Positions 49,424 through 59,837 of a stretch of 64,000 bases of DNA are shown piece by piece. Every line of letters begins with the position of its first letter. Position 1 is the first letter of the stretch. The stretch comes from Paenibacillus pectinilyticus. Its GTDB lineage: Bacteria; Bacillota; Bacilli; Paenibacillales; NBRC-103111. Made by a program: the position numbers and the translations under genes. Below the pieces are notes generated by a model. The model did no database searches, was not told the DNA's origin, and saw nothing but the letters and a program-made list of their open reading frames with translations. The stretch is from NCBI RefSeq assembly GCF_001700435.1, contig NZ_LYPC01000012.1, forward strand, positions 309,017-373,016, read 5' to 3'.

Positions 49424-50656
49424 ATGTGGCTCATGCTTAAAGACAGACGAATGACCTTTCTAATGATCGCGAATATCCTCTCCTCCATAGGTTCCGGGAT
49501 TACGATGATCGGGGTACCTTGGTTACTGGTAAACCGGGCTGGGGGGAGTGAAATATACGGATACGCGACACTTGCTTCTACGATCATTCTATTCCTGCTA
49601 TCGCCGCATATTGGCGCGTATATTGACCGTATCTCCCGCAAAAAAATGCTGCTGGGCAGCGAAATTATCGGTGGCGGTGTAACGCTCCTATTTGCGTTAT
49701 GGGGGCTATTAACGGGTCATTTTGAAACGTGGCAATTGATTGTCATCTATTTCAGCGGCTCACTCTACTATAATGTTCATTTTCCAACGCAGTTCGCGTT
49801 CACCCAGGAGATCTTCTCCAAGGAGCAATACAAGACGTTAAACGCTATTCTTGAGGTTCAAAATCAATCGACCTCCATGATCGCAGGGGGGATGGCGAGT
49901 CTGCTTATCGATCATATCGATTTTGCGTGGATTCTCTTAGCAGATGCGATGACCTACTTCTTAGGGTTCGGTCTATTTCTGCTCATTCCTTATATGAAGA
50001 ATAAGTCAGTTACGGCAACGGGCGCCGTTTCCATGTGGGCGAATTTCAAAGAGGGCTACACGTATTTGCGAACAAGGCCGCTGTTGGTTCTATTTTTCCT
50101 ATGCGCGCTCATGCCATTTCTCTGTGTTATGGTGGGCAATTACCTGTACCCAGTCTACATCACAAGTGTCCTCCATGGCGGAGCAAATGTTCTTGGGGCG
50201 GCGGATATGATCTTCGCGATAGGGGCGGTCGTTGCAGGTTTAACAATCCCGCTCATCATGAAGCGATTAGGCGCTTATGCGACAACGATTCTATCATTTT
50301 TGATGTTTAGCCTATCGATTGTGTTCTTTTACTCATTTCCCATCGTTTCTATCTTTCTAGTATTCAAAACATTAAATGGTTGGGGAAATGCAGGGAGTCG
50401 CGTCGCGCGGAACACGATTCTGATGGAAATGGTTCCGAATCATCTGATCGGTCGTGTGAATAGTTTTTTCAACACCGTGGGGATGGGGATGCGTGTTCTG
50501 CTTATCGCGGTTTGCACACAAATCGTTTCCTTTCAAGGGGCTAGGTCCGCGATTTTATTGCTGGGCATACTGCTACTCGTGAGTTTGGTGGGTCTCATTG
50601 GCAGTCGGTCCTTGTTCTATACGGCTTCACAAAAGGAGAGTAAGTCCCTTTCCTAG
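49424..50656 (+). CDS. MFS transporter
   Basis: 410 residues with about 12 transmembrane helices in two halves. Loop 2-3 carries GAYIDRISRKKMLLGSEII, the motif-A-like stretch (G-x-x-x-D-R-x-x-R/K-K). This fits the DHA3/MFS_3-type efflux proteins of Bacillota. The substrate is unknown. RBS CATCGGAGG precedes the ATG. It begins 46 bp after bcp and may share readthrough. A terminator follows. Confidence 0.9.
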   Translation: MWLMLKDRRMTFLMIANILSSIGSGITMIGVPWLLVNRAGGSEIYGYATLASTIILFLLSPHIGAYIDRISRKKMLLGSEIIGGGVTLLFALWGLLTGHFETWQLIVIYFSGSLYYNVHFPTQFAFTQEIFSKEQYKTLNAILEVQNQSTSMIAGGMASLLIDHIDFAWILLADAMTYFLGFGLFLLIPYMKNKSVTATGAVSMWANFKEGYTYLRTRPLLVLFFLCALMPFLCVMVGNYLYPVYITSVLHGGANVLGAADMIFAIGAVVAGLTIPLIMKRLGAYATTILSFLMFSLSIVFFYSFPIVSIFLVFKTLNGWGNAGSRVARNTILMEMVPNHLIGRVNSFFNTVGMGMRVLLIAVCTQIVSFQGARSAILLLGILLLVSLVGLIGSRSLFYTASQKESKSLS

Positions 50657-50686
50657 GATGCTTAATGGCATTAAATACACAGCGTG

Positions 50687-50724
50687 AAACGATTCTTCTC
50701 AAGGCTGAGGAGGATCGTTTTTTT
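50687..50724 (+). terminator. intrinsic terminator
   Basis: AAACGATTCTTCTCA pairs with TGAGGAGGATCGTTT with two wobble pairs, then a T-run. Confidence 0.85.
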
Positions 50725-50799
50725 GTGTCATACTCTCACGCCTGCCTCCATATAATCTATCAGATGTCAAAATGATAGAACATGCGGAGGGATCATCGG

Positions 50800-52254
50800 A
50801 TGCGCTTACGAGTACAATCTCCTAGAAATGGGCGGCTAAGGAATCAACTTACTATGGTTGTCGTTTTACTAGTTTCACTTTTGGTAGGTATGTTGCCAGC
50901 CAAAGCAGCAGAGAGTGATGGTGACCAAGCGGGGCAAGAGGTGTATCAGCAGCTTTCAGCAGGGAAGCGAGTGAAGAGTGAAGGAACTTACGAAACCCCC
51001 GAGCAGCCCACCGTGTATCTAACGTTTGATGATGGTCCGAGTAAGCTGACGAATCAGGTGTTGGATATTTTAGATAAAGAAGGCATTAAGGCTACATTCT
51101 TCGTACTAGGGGAGCAAGCGAAAGCGCATCCGGCTGAACTCAAGAGAATCGTGAAAGATGGTCATGCGGTTGGCAATCATACCTATAATCATGTATATAA
51201 AGAGCTTTATGGTGATTTTCAAACCTTCTGGGATCAAATTCAACGCAGTGAAAACATCATTTCAGATATAGCGGGGATCAGACCGCAGTTAGTTCGTGCA
51301 CCAGGAGGGACAGCGACGAATTTCGATGCTTACTACTATTATTTGATGGATCAAGCTGGCTATATCATGGAGGATTGGAACGTAGACAGCGGTGATTCAA
51401 GCCGAGCGAATGTACCCGTGAATGAAATCTGGCAAACCGTGAAGGCTTCGCCGCTTGAACATGAGATCAATATTTTATTTCATGATGGTACGGGTCACGC
51501 GTCTTCCGTTGAGGTATTGCCCCAAGTGATTAGCTATTATAAAAAGCTAGGCTATGCGTTCGCCACATTGACTCCGCAGGTGAAGCCCAAACAATTCGGA
51601 GTCACGAAGACGAAATGGTCGCGGAGTATGAGCTTGAAGCAATTCCAAGGGCTGCTGAACCAAACGCAGCAGTATGCGACGGCTCATCCAAGCCCTGCTG
51701 AGATTGCGAAACGTGAAGCGGAAGAACTGGAAGCTCAGAAAGCGCAGACCGAGGCGGAAGCCAAGGCCAAAGCGGATGAGGAAGCCGCCCGCATACAGGC
51801 ACAAGAAGACGCGCTGCCTCTGCAGATAAAGGTGTTTGGAAGCAATGCTTTAACGATTGAGCCCTCCGCTTATAAGCTGCGCGCCAATCGGATCGAGTTG
51901 TCGTTGCGCTATCTGATCGAGAAGATGGGCGGGAACGTGGAGTGGCAGGCAGCTTCCAAAACAGCCGTTGCTCATTATGGGATCTACGATATGTACTATG
52001 ATCTTACTGATCGAAGAATAAGCTTATTCACCTTAGGTAAACAAACAGCTGCCTATTCGCTCGCCGATATGACGATGCAAGATAGTCAAATTATCGTGCC
52101 TTTACGCAAAACGATAGATTCGCTAGGCGGTCGGATTACGGATGCGGTCATGTCCAGAGATAGCCGGCAAATCACCATGGCGCTTCGTCCACTCTATTTT
52201 TTCAAAGAAAATGATGCGATTCTTCAAAACTCTCTATTTGCCATGGGTTGGTAA
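50800..52254 (+). CDS. exported polysaccharide deacetylase with CuAO_N1-like C-terminal domain
   Basis: 484 residues. Signal sequence at ~1-37 (MVVVLLVSLLVGMLPAKAA). NodB domain at ~70-265: VYLTFDDGPSK (Asp77-Asp78), GNHTYNH (His127, His131), and RAPGG-type motif RAPGGTATN. It probably removes acetyl groups from peptidoglycan or another cell-wall glycan. An Ala/Glu/Lys-rich coiled coil at ~300-340 links to a copper-amine-oxidase-N-like domain (~355-465, LSLRYLIEKMGGNVEWQ, IIVPLRKTIDSLGG), common in Paenibacillus surface proteins. ATG chosen because GCGGAGGGA lies 7 nt before it. Confidence 0.92.
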   Translation: MRLRVQSPRNGRLRNQLTMVVVLLVSLLVGMLPAKAAESDGDQAGQEVYQQLSAGKRVKSEGTYETPEQPTVYLTFDDGPSKLTNQVLDILDKEGIKATFFVLGEQAKAHPAELKRIVKDGHAVGNHTYNHVYKELYGDFQTFWDQIQRSENIISDIAGIRPQLVRAPGGTATNFDAYYYYLMDQAGYIMEDWNVDSGDSSRANVPVNEIWQTVKASPLEHEINILFHDGTGHASSVEVLPQVISYYKKLGYAFATLTPQVKPKQFGVTKTKWSRSMSLKQFQGLLNQTQQYATAHPSPAEIAKREAEELEAQKAQTEAEAKAKADEEAARIQAQEDALPLQIKVFGSNALTIEPSAYKLRANRIELSLRYLIEKMGGNVEWQAASKTAVAHYGIYDMYYDLTDRRISLFTLGKQTAAYSLADMTMQDSQIIVPLRKTIDSLGGRITDAVMSRDSRQITMALRPLYFFKENDAILQNSLFAMGW

Positions 52255-52318
52255 TGTCTAAAAGAGTAGAGAGCTGGAAAAACTAGAAGCATACCCTTAT
52301 AAAGGAGGCTTCTTGTCC

Positions 52319-53296
52319 ATGTCATCGAAAACCCGAATATTCGATCAACCGCAGCCTCTAGTGGAACGGATGATCATGAACGTAGAGAAAGTGATAGTTG
52401 GCAAAAGAGAGACGATAGAGAGAGCGTTTATCGCGATGTTAAGCGGCGGACATGTTTTACTAGAGGACGTTCCCGGTGTAGGCAAAACGATGCTGGCACG
52501 CGCCTTGGCGAAAACGATCGGTTGCGAGTTTAAGAGAATTCAATGTACGCCGGATCTGCTTCCTTCCGATGTAACAGGCGTTTCCGTTTTTAATGTGAAA
52601 AGCAATGAGTTTGAGTTTCGTCCTGGTCCTTTGATGACCTCAGTTGTCCTTGCGGACGAATGTAACCGGACTTCTCCGAAGACGCAGTCTGCTTTCCTTG
52701 AAGCGATGGAAGAGAAACGGGTGACGATTGACGGCATTGGCTATGAGCTGCCGAAGCCTTTTGTCATCATCGCAACGCAAAATCCGATGGATTACGAAGG
52801 TACGTATGCGCTGCCGGAAGCGCAGATGGATCGTTTTATGATGAAGCTTTCGCTCGGTTACCCTTCCCAAGATCAAGAGATCCTGATGCTAGACCGGCTG
52901 CAGGACCGTCACCCTGTAGATCACTTAAAGCCTGTGATTGTTCAGGATGAGTTTGTCCAATTGCAGAAAGAAGCCGCGATGATCCATGTGGATAACACGT
53001 TAAAGGATTTCATCGTTCGATTAGCGTTAGCCACGCGAGATCATGCTGACTTCTATATCGGAGCAAGTCCGCGAGCGTCCTATGCCTTGATGCGTGCTGC
53101 CCAAACGGCAGCTTACGTCAAGGGAAGAAGCTTTGTCGTTCCCGATGATATTAAAGATTTGGCGCTGCCTGTTTGGGCGCATCGACTTATTCTAACTTCG
53201 GATGCTCGGATGATGGGGCGTTCGGCCGAAACGATTCTTAAAGGCTTACTAGATGGCATGCAAACACCAGTTCTTCGTTACGTAGCGGCGAAGTAG
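52319..53296 (+). CDS. MoxR family AAA+ ATPase
   Basis: 325 residues. Walker A DVPGVGKTMLARALA, Walker B SVVLADECNRTSPKTQ, sensor VIIATQNPMDYEGTYALPEA and lid domain. MoxR ATPases act as chaperones, often with DUF58 and VWA proteins. ATG chosen over an in-frame TTG two codons before; AAAGGAGG lies 10 nt upstream. It heads the moxR-DUF58-transglutaminase operon, with 11 bp to the next gene. Confidence 0.94.
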   Translation: MSSKTRIFDQPQPLVERMIMNVEKVIVGKRETIERAFIAMLSGGHVLLEDVPGVGKTMLARALAKTIGCEFKRIQCTPDLLPSDVTGVSVFNVKSNEFEFRPGPLMTSVVLADECNRTSPKTQSAFLEAMEEKRVTIDGIGYELPKPFVIIATQNPMDYEGTYALPEAQMDRFMMKLSLGYPSQDQEILMLDRLQDRHPVDHLKPVIVQDEFVQLQKEAAMIHVDNTLKDFIVRLALATRDHADFYIGASPRASYALMRAAQTAAYVKGRSFVVPDDIKDLALPVWAHRLILTSDARMMGRSAETILKGLLDGMQTPVLRYVAAK

Positions 53297-53307
53297 GGGG
53301 CCATCCA

Positions 53308-54525
53308 ATGAAAAGCTGGGGAAAAACGACGCTATTGTTTATCGGGTGTGTAGTATCCATCGTTTTGGCGTATCGTCAAGGCGGAGTTGCCGCGTGGTAT
53401 CTAGGGATCTGTTTATCGTTGATCTGGATTCAGGCGGGTTTGTTTTATGTCTTTGCTTTGAGAGGCTTGCTCTTGAATCGCCATATGTCTGGCGATGTCT
53501 TTCTTGCTGGTGATGACTTGACTATAGTCGTGGAGATCAAGCATCGCTCACCAGTACCGCTGCCATGGCTGTTAATGAGAGAAACATGGATACATGAAGG
53601 AACAGGGCGCAAACTCAGCTATAGTAAATTGCTTTTTCCATGGTTCCAACATACACTCCTGCTCCCGTACAAAATGACGAATCTGATGCGAGGCAGCTAC
53701 CGATTTGCTCACCTTGAAGCAGTGACAGGTGATCTTTTTGGATTCGCTCTTCGTAAAATACAACGTGAAGACCTTCAACGATACGTTGTGTATCCACGTC
53801 CCGATGCACTGGGGCGCAGCGGCATGACGTTTCAATCCGATGAGGGGGAAATCTCCGCAGCCCGTGGGCCTAAAGCTGAAACGCCGCTGATCAGCTCCGT
53901 TCGTGACTACGTCAGCGGTGACCCCTATCACCGCATCCACTGGAAATCGACGGCTCGTCTGAGCCGTCTCATGACCAAAGACCCCGAGCAGGCCGCCTCC
54001 ACGAAGTGGATGCTGCTGCTCGATGTAGCGCCTGCGGCGGGCCCAGCTGAGGCGGCGCAGCCGCTGCTGGAGAAGGGCATCGCCCTCGCGGCCGGCTTCT
54101 TCGAAGCCGCAGCCAGCGGGCGGGAGAGCTGCGGCTTCGCCTGCAGCAGCTCGAGCACAAGGCGAATCGCGCCGACGATTCGCCCCGATCTGACGCTCGC
54201 GTACGAAGTACTCGCGAGCGTTGGCGGCAAGCCCGCCATGTCCTTTCCTGACCTCGTCAGGAAAGAGGCGGCAGACTTGCCGCTGCATGCGTCGATGCTG
54301 TGCATCACATCGACGCTGGATGTGGCGCTGGTGCGCGCGATCGCAGATAGCGGCACCAGGCGCCGGGCCGTGCACGTGATCTACGTGCACGCACGGCCTT
54401 CCCTCTCGGTCGCAGAGCGAGAGGGGGCTTCTCAGCTGCAGGCCGCAGGCTGCAGCTTCACGGAAGTGCCGCATCCGCAGAGCCAGTGGCAGGCGCAAGG
54501 AGGTGTTGCGGATGCAACCGCTTGA
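53308..54525 (+). CDS. DUF58 domain membrane protein
   Basis: 405 residues. Two N-terminal transmembrane helices (~5-45: [19 protein letters not shown], then a second) and a large cytosolic part with the DUF58 core [31 protein letters not shown] at about 192-222. It probably works with the MoxR ATPase. The second half is GC-rich. It overlaps the transglutaminase gene by 14 nt, indicating translational coupling. Confidence 0.9.
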   Translation: MKSWGKTTLLFIGCVVSIVLAYRQGGVAAWYLGICLSLIWIQAGLFYVFALRGLLLNRHMSGDVFLAGDDLTIVVEIKHRSPVPLPWLLMRETWIHEGTGRKLSYSKLLFPWFQHTLLLPYKMTNLMRGSYRFAHLEAVTGDLFGFALRKIQREDLQRYVVYPRPDALGRSGMTFQSDEGEISAARGPKAETPLISSVRDYVSGDPYHRIHWKSTARLSRLMTKDPEQAASTKWMLLLDVAPAAGPAEAAQPLLEKGIALAAGFFEAAASGRESCGFACSSSSTRRIAPTIRPDLTLAYEVLASVGGKPAMSFPDLVRKEAADLPLHASMLCITSTLDVALVRAIADSGTRRRAVHVIYVHARPSLSVAEREGASQLQAAGCSFTEVPHPQSQWQAQGGVADATA

Positions 54526-56893
54526 ACCACGCCGTGCGCGCTCGCGCACTTCCTTTTCGCTCAAGCCGCATGGAGATTCACAACCCAATCATGCGTCCTT
54601 ACCTACTTCGCAGGCAGACACCTCTCCACCTAGATCATCCCGCAACCCTTCAGGCCTTATCTTTCGCGCGGACACAGTACCGCCGAATCAGACGAGTCTT
54701 TTCCGAGACGGCCTCATCACCCTGTTGCTCTTCTTGCTTCTCTCGGAATGGTTGCACCCACTGGCATGGATGGCGGATGCTTCGATCCAAATTGGACCCA
54801 TCCTTGTTGTATTTGCACTTTGTTTAGCGCTGGATTGCTTCAGAGTGCCTTATGGAGTGGGTTGGTTGGTGAAGTGTTGTATCGTCATATTCTTTATTGG
54901 CTTCATGTTTGACCGAGAGGAATTGCTTGCAGGCGGGTGGCTCATCGGCTTGGTGAGAACGTTCGTGCAAGATTTTCTATATATCGTAGGGGCTCATTTT
55001 GACCTCATCAGTGGAGAAATGCGGACGTTGCTGTTCTTAATGGGATGGGCGCTGCTGCTTTCCGTCATCCAAGCCCTCATGCTGCAGAGGCAACATAGTC
55101 TCTGGTTTGTTATGGCGACCTTGATCTACTTGGTGGGCATTCAGCTCGTATTAGGAGCAGATACCGCCCAGGGGATCATACGGACAGTCAGTTATGGACT
55201 CATCTTGTTGGCTCTCCTGAACCTGACAAGAATCGAACAGACCTATCGCATCACAACTACGCGAGCGGGAAGTTATATGGGATGGCTAATGGTTAGCATC
55301 CTCGTTGTTGGCGTACTGTCAGGCGTGGGTTGGTTAACGGCCAAACAAGCGGATGCTGCCCCGCTAATGAAACCAGTAAGTTGGGTGCAGTGGTATGATC
55401 GCCTATTCGAGCTCTATAACGAAGAAACAGGTGTAAGCAGTGCCGTCGCCAAGTCGGGTTATGGACAAAATGATACTTCCCTCGGAGGTCCACTCCAGGT
55501 GGACACTACACCGGTGTTTACGGCTAAGACCTCTGAATTAACCTATTGGCGCGGCGAATCCAAAAGCTTTTACGACGGCAAAGGCTGGACCCAGCCGGAT
55601 GATCAGCTAATGCCTTTTGTCGCACAGAATCCATCGTCTGCGTCTATAGTGAGGCAGGAAATATTGCTGAATGCCAAGTCACCGAATAAACAATTGTTTG
55701 TAGGGGGGCACCTGCTGAGTGTAGATGTGCTCTTGAACGAGAAAGGAAAGCCGCTGTCTGCGAGTAAGCTCCTGACTTCTAGCCAAAGTGGCAAAACGAT
55801 CTCGCCCGAAATCGAAGATCCTTTATCTTATTACAAAATAACGGTTCAACCTGTCAAAGAAGACGCAACGCTTCTCACCGCCGACACGGCACCATATCCG
55901 GAAGCGATATCGAATGAATATCTGCAATTGCCGCCGAGTTTGCCGCGGACGGTTCGAAACCTTGCGGAGCAAATAACAGCTAGTCGGCCAACGCCCTATG
56001 CCAAAGCGGTAGCGATCGAGCAGTATTTGAGCCAGACCTATCCTTATAGTCTCGAAAAGCCTACCCCTCCCAGCCGCAGTGAGGATTTCGTCAGTCATTT
56101 CCTGTTTGTTGATCAAACGGGATATTGTGACCATTTCTCCACGGCAATGGTGGTGATGCTGCGTTCTGTCGGTGTACCCGCTAGGTGGGTTAAGGGGTTT
56201 GCCCCTGGCACCGCGCAAGGCGCGAATGATGACGAGGGTTTGCAGGAAGTGGTGATCCGGAATCAAGATGCCCATTCGTGGGTAGAAGTGTATTTCCCTT
56301 CTATGGGATGGGTGCCTTTCGAGCCGACACCAGGCTTTGCGGGGGTTTCTGTTGATCAACCACGAGATGCCGTTTCGACGGTAGCACTAGATCCATCCAT
56401 TCGTACAGCATCCCCGACCGATACGTCTGCGTCCCAGTCGATAATTGCACGTATGAACGCGTGGCTGCACACATTTACGCATAATCTGTTCCAAATGGTA
56501 AAGGCTTATAGGAGTGTCGTTTTTGCTCTAATTGGCAGTCTCGTTGTGATCGTTGGTTTGTTGTTTGTTTTGCGACGCCAAGGGTACTTACTCCAACCGT
56601 CGGTGAAGCTTCCAAGTGACCATGCAGGTCTTCAAGACCAGCCTCAGCATCCGCTGACGCCGTATATGGACCGCTTGTGGCGACAGCTTTTCCGCAAATA
56701 CGGTGTAAAGCCCGCGAACCAGACGGTCCGTGAATATGTAAGAGACCTTCCGGTAACGGATCAAGGGAGACAGCAAGCTCTGCTTTCTTTTGCCCAAATT
56801 TATGAAAGTGTCCGCTATGACCCGGCTCGTGCTCTGGCCTATTCGAAGCGGGAAATTACAGCGATTTGGAAAGCCATTCAAAAGACACATTAA
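54512..56893 (+). CDS. transglutaminase-domain membrane protein (TgpA-like)
   Basis: 793 residues. About eight N-terminal transmembrane helices (~70-290), an external transglutaminase core at ~530-630 with Cys in [20 protein letters not shown], His in [10 protein letters not shown] and Asp-region [10 protein letters not shown], a further transmembrane helix at ~670-692 ([20 protein letters not shown]), and a C-terminal DUF4129-like domain. The fold implies a cysteine protease or acyl transferase acting outside the membrane on an unknown substrate. ATG chosen because AAGGAGGTG lies just upstream, inside the DUF58 gene. Confidence 0.92.
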   Translation: MQPLEPRRARSRTSFSLKPHGDSQPNHASLPTSQADTSPPRSSRNPSGLIFRADTVPPNQTSLFRDGLITLLLFLLLSEWLHPLAWMADASIQIGPILVVFALCLALDCFRVPYGVGWLVKCCIVIFFIGFMFDREELLAGGWLIGLVRTFVQDFLYIVGAHFDLISGEMRTLLFLMGWALLLSVIQALMLQRQHSLWFVMATLIYLVGIQLVLGADTAQGIIRTVSYGLILLALLNLTRIEQTYRITTTRAGSYMGWLMVSILVVGVLSGVGWLTAKQADAAPLMKPVSWVQWYDRLFELYNEETGVSSAVAKSGYGQNDTSLGGPLQVDTTPVFTAKTSELTYWRGESKSFYDGKGWTQPDDQLMPFVAQNPSSASIVRQEILLNAKSPNKQLFVGGHLLSVDVLLNEKGKPLSASKLLTSSQSGKTISPEIEDPLSYYKITVQPVKEDATLLTADTAPYPEAISNEYLQLPPSLPRTVRNLAEQITASRPTPYAKAVAIEQYLSQTYPYSLEKPTPPSRSEDFVSHFLFVDQTGYCDHFSTAMVVMLRSVGVPARWVKGFAPGTAQGANDDEGLQEVVIRNQDAHSWVEVYFPSMGWVPFEPTPGFAGVSVDQPRDAVSTVALDPSIRTASPTDTSASQSIIARMNAWLHTFTHNLFQMVKAYRSVVFALIGSLVVIVGLLFVLRRQGYLLQPSVKLPSDHAGLQDQPQHPLTPYMDRLWRQLFRKYGVKPANQTVREYVRDLPVTDQGRQQALLSFAQIYESVRYDPARALAYSKREITAIWKAIQKTH

Positions 56894-56906
56894 ATCCCCT
56901 TTACAT

Positions 56907-56939
56907 CCTAGGTGCCTAATGTTTAAAATTAGTACCTAG
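56907..56939. promoter_or_regulatory. imperfect inverted repeat between tgpA and guaA
   Basis: CTAGGTGCCTAAT faces ATTAGTACCTAG across an AT-rich loop. No T-run follows. It may be a weak terminator or an operator; ATTAGTACCT resembles a FapR half-site, though no fatty-acid gene adjoins. Confidence 0.4.
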
Positions 56940-57017
56940 AAATAGCGGTAAGTGGACAAGGGTTCTCCTCACGGTTTTCCCAAATCTTCAATCGCTATGA
57001 ACCTAGGAGGTCGGATA

Positions 57018-58556
57018 ATGAGTAAACCAAGTGAATTGATCGTTGTTTTAGATTTTGGAGGCCAATATAACCAACTGATTGCTAGACGAATCCGTGATTT
57101 GGGCGTATACAGCGAATTGCTGCCGCACAATACAACGGTTGATAAAATTCGTGAGATTAACCCAAAAGGGATCGTATTCTCTGGCGGACCTGCAAGTGTG
57201 TATGGCGAAGGTGCTCCTTCGGTGGACCCTGGCATTTTTGATTTGGGTATTCCGATTTTAGGTATTTGTTATGGGATGCAGCTGATTGCTCACCAATTGA
57301 ACGGTAAAGTTGAACGCGCACATACGCGTGAATATGGGAAAGCAGATCTGCTTTTCTCCAATGAAAGCCCGCTTGTCAAAGGTCTTGAGGCGAACCAAAC
57401 GGTATGGATGAGTCACGGTGACCATGTTTCTGTTCTACCTGAAGGGTTTGTTGTTGAGGCAAGCACGGAATCACTGCCAATTGCGGCAATGAGCAACCGT
57501 GATCGCAAGATCCATGCTGTACAGTTCCACCCTGAGGTTCGTCACTCAGTTCAAGGGAACGAAATGATCAACAACTTCATTTATGAAGTGTGTGGTTGTG
57601 TTGGCGATTGGACGATGTCCTCTTTCGTTGAAGATATGATCAAAGAGCTTCGTGCTGAAGTCGGCGATAAAAAAGTGCTTTGCGCACTGAGCGGCGGCGT
57701 AGATTCCTCCGTTGTTGCGATTCTGCTTCATAAAGCGATTGGCGCACAATTGACGTGTATGTTCATTGACCACGGCTTATTGCGTCAAGGTGAAGGCGAA
57801 AGCGTTATGGATACGTTCGTCGGTAAATTTGATATGAAAGTTGTTAAAATCGATGCGAAAGACCGTTTCCTCGGCAAATTGGCTGGCGTAGCGGATCCAG
57901 AGCAAAAACGTAAAATCATCGGCACCGAATTCATTCGCGTGTTTGAAGAAGAATCCAGTAAGTTCGATGACTTCACTTACTTGGCACAAGGCACGTTGTA
58001 TACAGATATCGTAGAAAGTGGCACAGCTACTGCGCAAACGATCAAATCACACCATAATGTTGGCGGTCTGCCGAAAGATATGAAGTTCAAGCTCATCGAA
58101 CCGTTGAAAACACTTTTCAAAGACGAAGTACGTAAAGTCGGCGAAGAATGTGGTCTTCCTTCCGCGATCGTGTGGAGACAGCCATTCCCAGGTCCAGGTC
58201 TAGCTATTCGTGTTCTAGGCGAAGTTACCGAGGATAAGTTGAAAATCGTTCGTGAATCCGACGCCATTCTACGTGAGGAAATCGCCAAAGCTGGCCTAGA
58301 TCGTGAGATCTGGCAATACTTCACGGCGCTTCCAGGCATGAAAAGCGTTGGTGTTATGGGCGACGGCAGAACCTACTCCTACGCTGTAGGTATCCGCGCT
58401 GTTACTTCCATCGACGGCATGACAGCTGACTGGGCACGTATCCCTTGGGATGTGCTTGAAAAGATTTCCGTACGTATCGTAAATGAGGTTGAGAACGTGA
58501 ATCGTATCGTATACGACATCACTTCGAAGCCGCCGGCTACGATTGAGTGGGAATAG
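57018..58556 (+). CDS. guaA: GMP synthase (glutamine-hydrolysing)
   Basis: Converts XMP to GMP using glutamine and ATP. 512 residues: class I glutaminase domain with Cys in [15 protein letters not shown] and His/Glu in AVQFHPEV, then an ATP-pyrophosphatase domain with [15 protein letters not shown], and a dimerisation domain ending [14 protein letters not shown] with CTAGGAGGTCGG upstream chosen; the frame is open 22 codons earlier. It follows the moxR operon by 124 bp. Its last 51 bp are repeated 2.7 kb downstream, so the 3' end is probably an integration site. Confidence 0.97.
   Translation: MSKPSELIVVLDFGGQYNQLIARRIRDLGVYSELLPHNTTVDKIREINPKGIVFSGGPASVYGEGAPSVDPGIFDLGIPILGICYGMQLIAHQLNGKVERAHTREYGKADLLFSNESPLVKGLEANQTVWMSHGDHVSVLPEGFVVEASTESLPIAAMSNRDRKIHAVQFHPEVRHSVQGNEMINNFIYEVCGCVGDWTMSSFVEDMIKELRAEVGDKKVLCALSGGVDSSVVAILLHKAIGAQLTCMFIDHGLLRQGEGESVMDTFVGKFDMKVVKIDAKDRFLGKLAGVADPEQKRKIIGTEFIRVFEEESSKFDDFTYLAQGTLYTDIVESGTATAQTIKSHHNVGGLPKDMKFKLIEPLKTLFKDEVRKVGEECGLPSAIVWRQPFPGPGLAIRVLGEVTEDKLKIVRESDAILREEIAKAGLDREIWQYFTALPGMKSVGVMGDGRTYSYAVGIRAVTSIDGMTADWARIPWDVLEKISVRIVNEVENVNRIVYDITSKPPATIEWE
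58506..58556 (+). repeat. guaA 3'-end repeat, proximal copy (attL-like)
   Basis: The last 51 bp of guaA match 43 of 51 positions of a copy at 61220-61270, in the same orientation and including the stop codon. The end of guaA is known as a target for genomic islands. Confidence 0.75.
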
Positions 58557-58584
58557 GTTGGATTAATTAATGGTGTCAAAAAAT

Positions 58585-58630
58585 ACTCTCTTTTATTTGC
58601 GTTGTTTAGCGAATAGAGGAGAGTTTTTTT
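58585..58630 (+). terminator. intrinsic terminator of guaA
   Basis: ACTCTCTTTTATTTGC pairs with GCGAATAGAGGAGAGT (three wobble pairs), then TTTTTT. Confidence 0.85.
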
Positions 58631-58775
58631 ATGATCAAAATCAAAGAATTTATTGAGGATGTTGAATTTTGAAATTTCAAAAAAATTATATACACCAATA
58701 ACAGTTTCGTGTAATATAAAAAATACAATAATGTTCTTTATTAAGAACAAAATAATTGATAAGGGGGAGAAATTT

Positions 58776-59780
58776 TTGAAGGGAGTAACAGTCCTTATTC
58801 CATCTTATAACGAACAAGAAGTACTTCATCAACTGTATGCACGACTTACGGATGTTGTTGCAAGTTTGCACCATTATAAATTTGAATTTCTTTTTATTAA
58901 TGACGGAAGTAAAGACAACACGCTGCAAATTATTATGTCTTTAGCAGAAAATGACCAGCGTATTTCTTATGTGAGTCTTTCACGCAATTTCGGTAAGGAA
59001 ACTGCTATGCTTGCAGGATTGGATTATGCCACAGGTGATGCTGTTATCATTATTGACGCAGATCTTCAAGATCCCCCAGAGTTAATTCCAGTTATGATTA
59101 AATACTGGGAAGAAGGATATGACGATATTTATGCGAAAAGAAGAACCCGTGCAGGTGAAACTTGGTTTAAAAAATGGACTGCAAGGACCTACTATCACAT
59201 GCTGAGAAAAGTAACGAGAATACCTATACAAGAAAATACGGGGGATTTCCGTTTACTTGATAGACGTTGTATTGAAGCGTTGAAGCAATTACGAGAGGTG
59301 CACAGGAATACAAAGGGAATGTTTAGTTGGATTGGATACCATAAGAAGGAAATTTTGTTTGATCGTGACCCAAGAGCAGCAGGTGAAACAAAGTGGAATT
59401 ATGTGAGATTATTTGATTTAGCGATAGAGGGGATAACATCATTTACAACAACACCTTTACGGCTATCAACTATATCTGGAGGTGTCATTTCAGTCTGTGC
59501 TTTTATTTATATGTTATTTATTATCATCAAGACAATACTGTACGGTGCAGATGTTGCTGGGTACCCGTCAATAATAACTGTAATTTTATTTTTAGGAGGA
59601 ATACAATTATTATCCTTGGGAATTCTTGGGGAATATTTAGGTAAGGTGTTTAATGAGACAAAGAGGAGACCACTATATTTTGTTGATTTATACAATGGAA
59701 GTAAGCGAGGCACTAGTGAATTCCGAACTACAAAAGACAAAATTGTCTTGAATAATGAAAAAGTGAAGTCAATTGTTTAA
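58776..59780 (+). CDS. GT2 family glycosyltransferase (GtrB/DPM1-like)
   Basis: 334 residues. Transfers a sugar from a nucleotide donor, most likely to undecaprenyl phosphate at the inner membrane face. TVLIPSYNEQEVLHQLY, FINDGSKDNTL, and DADLQD with Asp94/Asp96 binding the metal-donor complex; SLSRNFGKETAMLAGLDYA is typical of the GtrB group. Two C-terminal transmembrane helices (~235-255 and ~270-290). TTG start chosen because AAGGGGGAG lies ~8 nt before it; an ATG 15 codons earlier lacks a site. The gene is AT-rich compared with guaA. No GtrA-type flippase gene is present. Confidence 0.88.
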   Translation: MKGVTVLIPSYNEQEVLHQLYARLTDVVASLHHYKFEFLFINDGSKDNTLQIIMSLAENDQRISYVSLSRNFGKETAMLAGLDYATGDAVIIIDADLQDPPELIPVMIKYWEEGYDDIYAKRRTRAGETWFKKWTARTYYHMLRKVTRIPIQENTGDFRLLDRRCIEALKQLREVHRNTKGMFSWIGYHKKEILFDRDPRAAGETKWNYVRLFDLAIEGITSFTTTPLRLSTISGGVISVCAFIYMLFIIIKTILYGADVAGYPSIITVILFLGGIQLLSLGILGEYLGKVFNETKRRPLYFVDLYNGSKRGTSEFRTTKDKIVLNNEKVKSIV

Positions 59781-59837
59781 AAAAATGCGAACAATCCCGT
59801 AGTCGCTCAAAAAACTAAATTGGGGGGGAGTTAGGTT

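Noticed and set aside
53572..54588. 338-residue open frame on the minus strand
   Set aside because: It lies opposite the DUF58 gene, which has clear motifs; the antisense product is a low-complexity Arg/Cys/Ala mixture.
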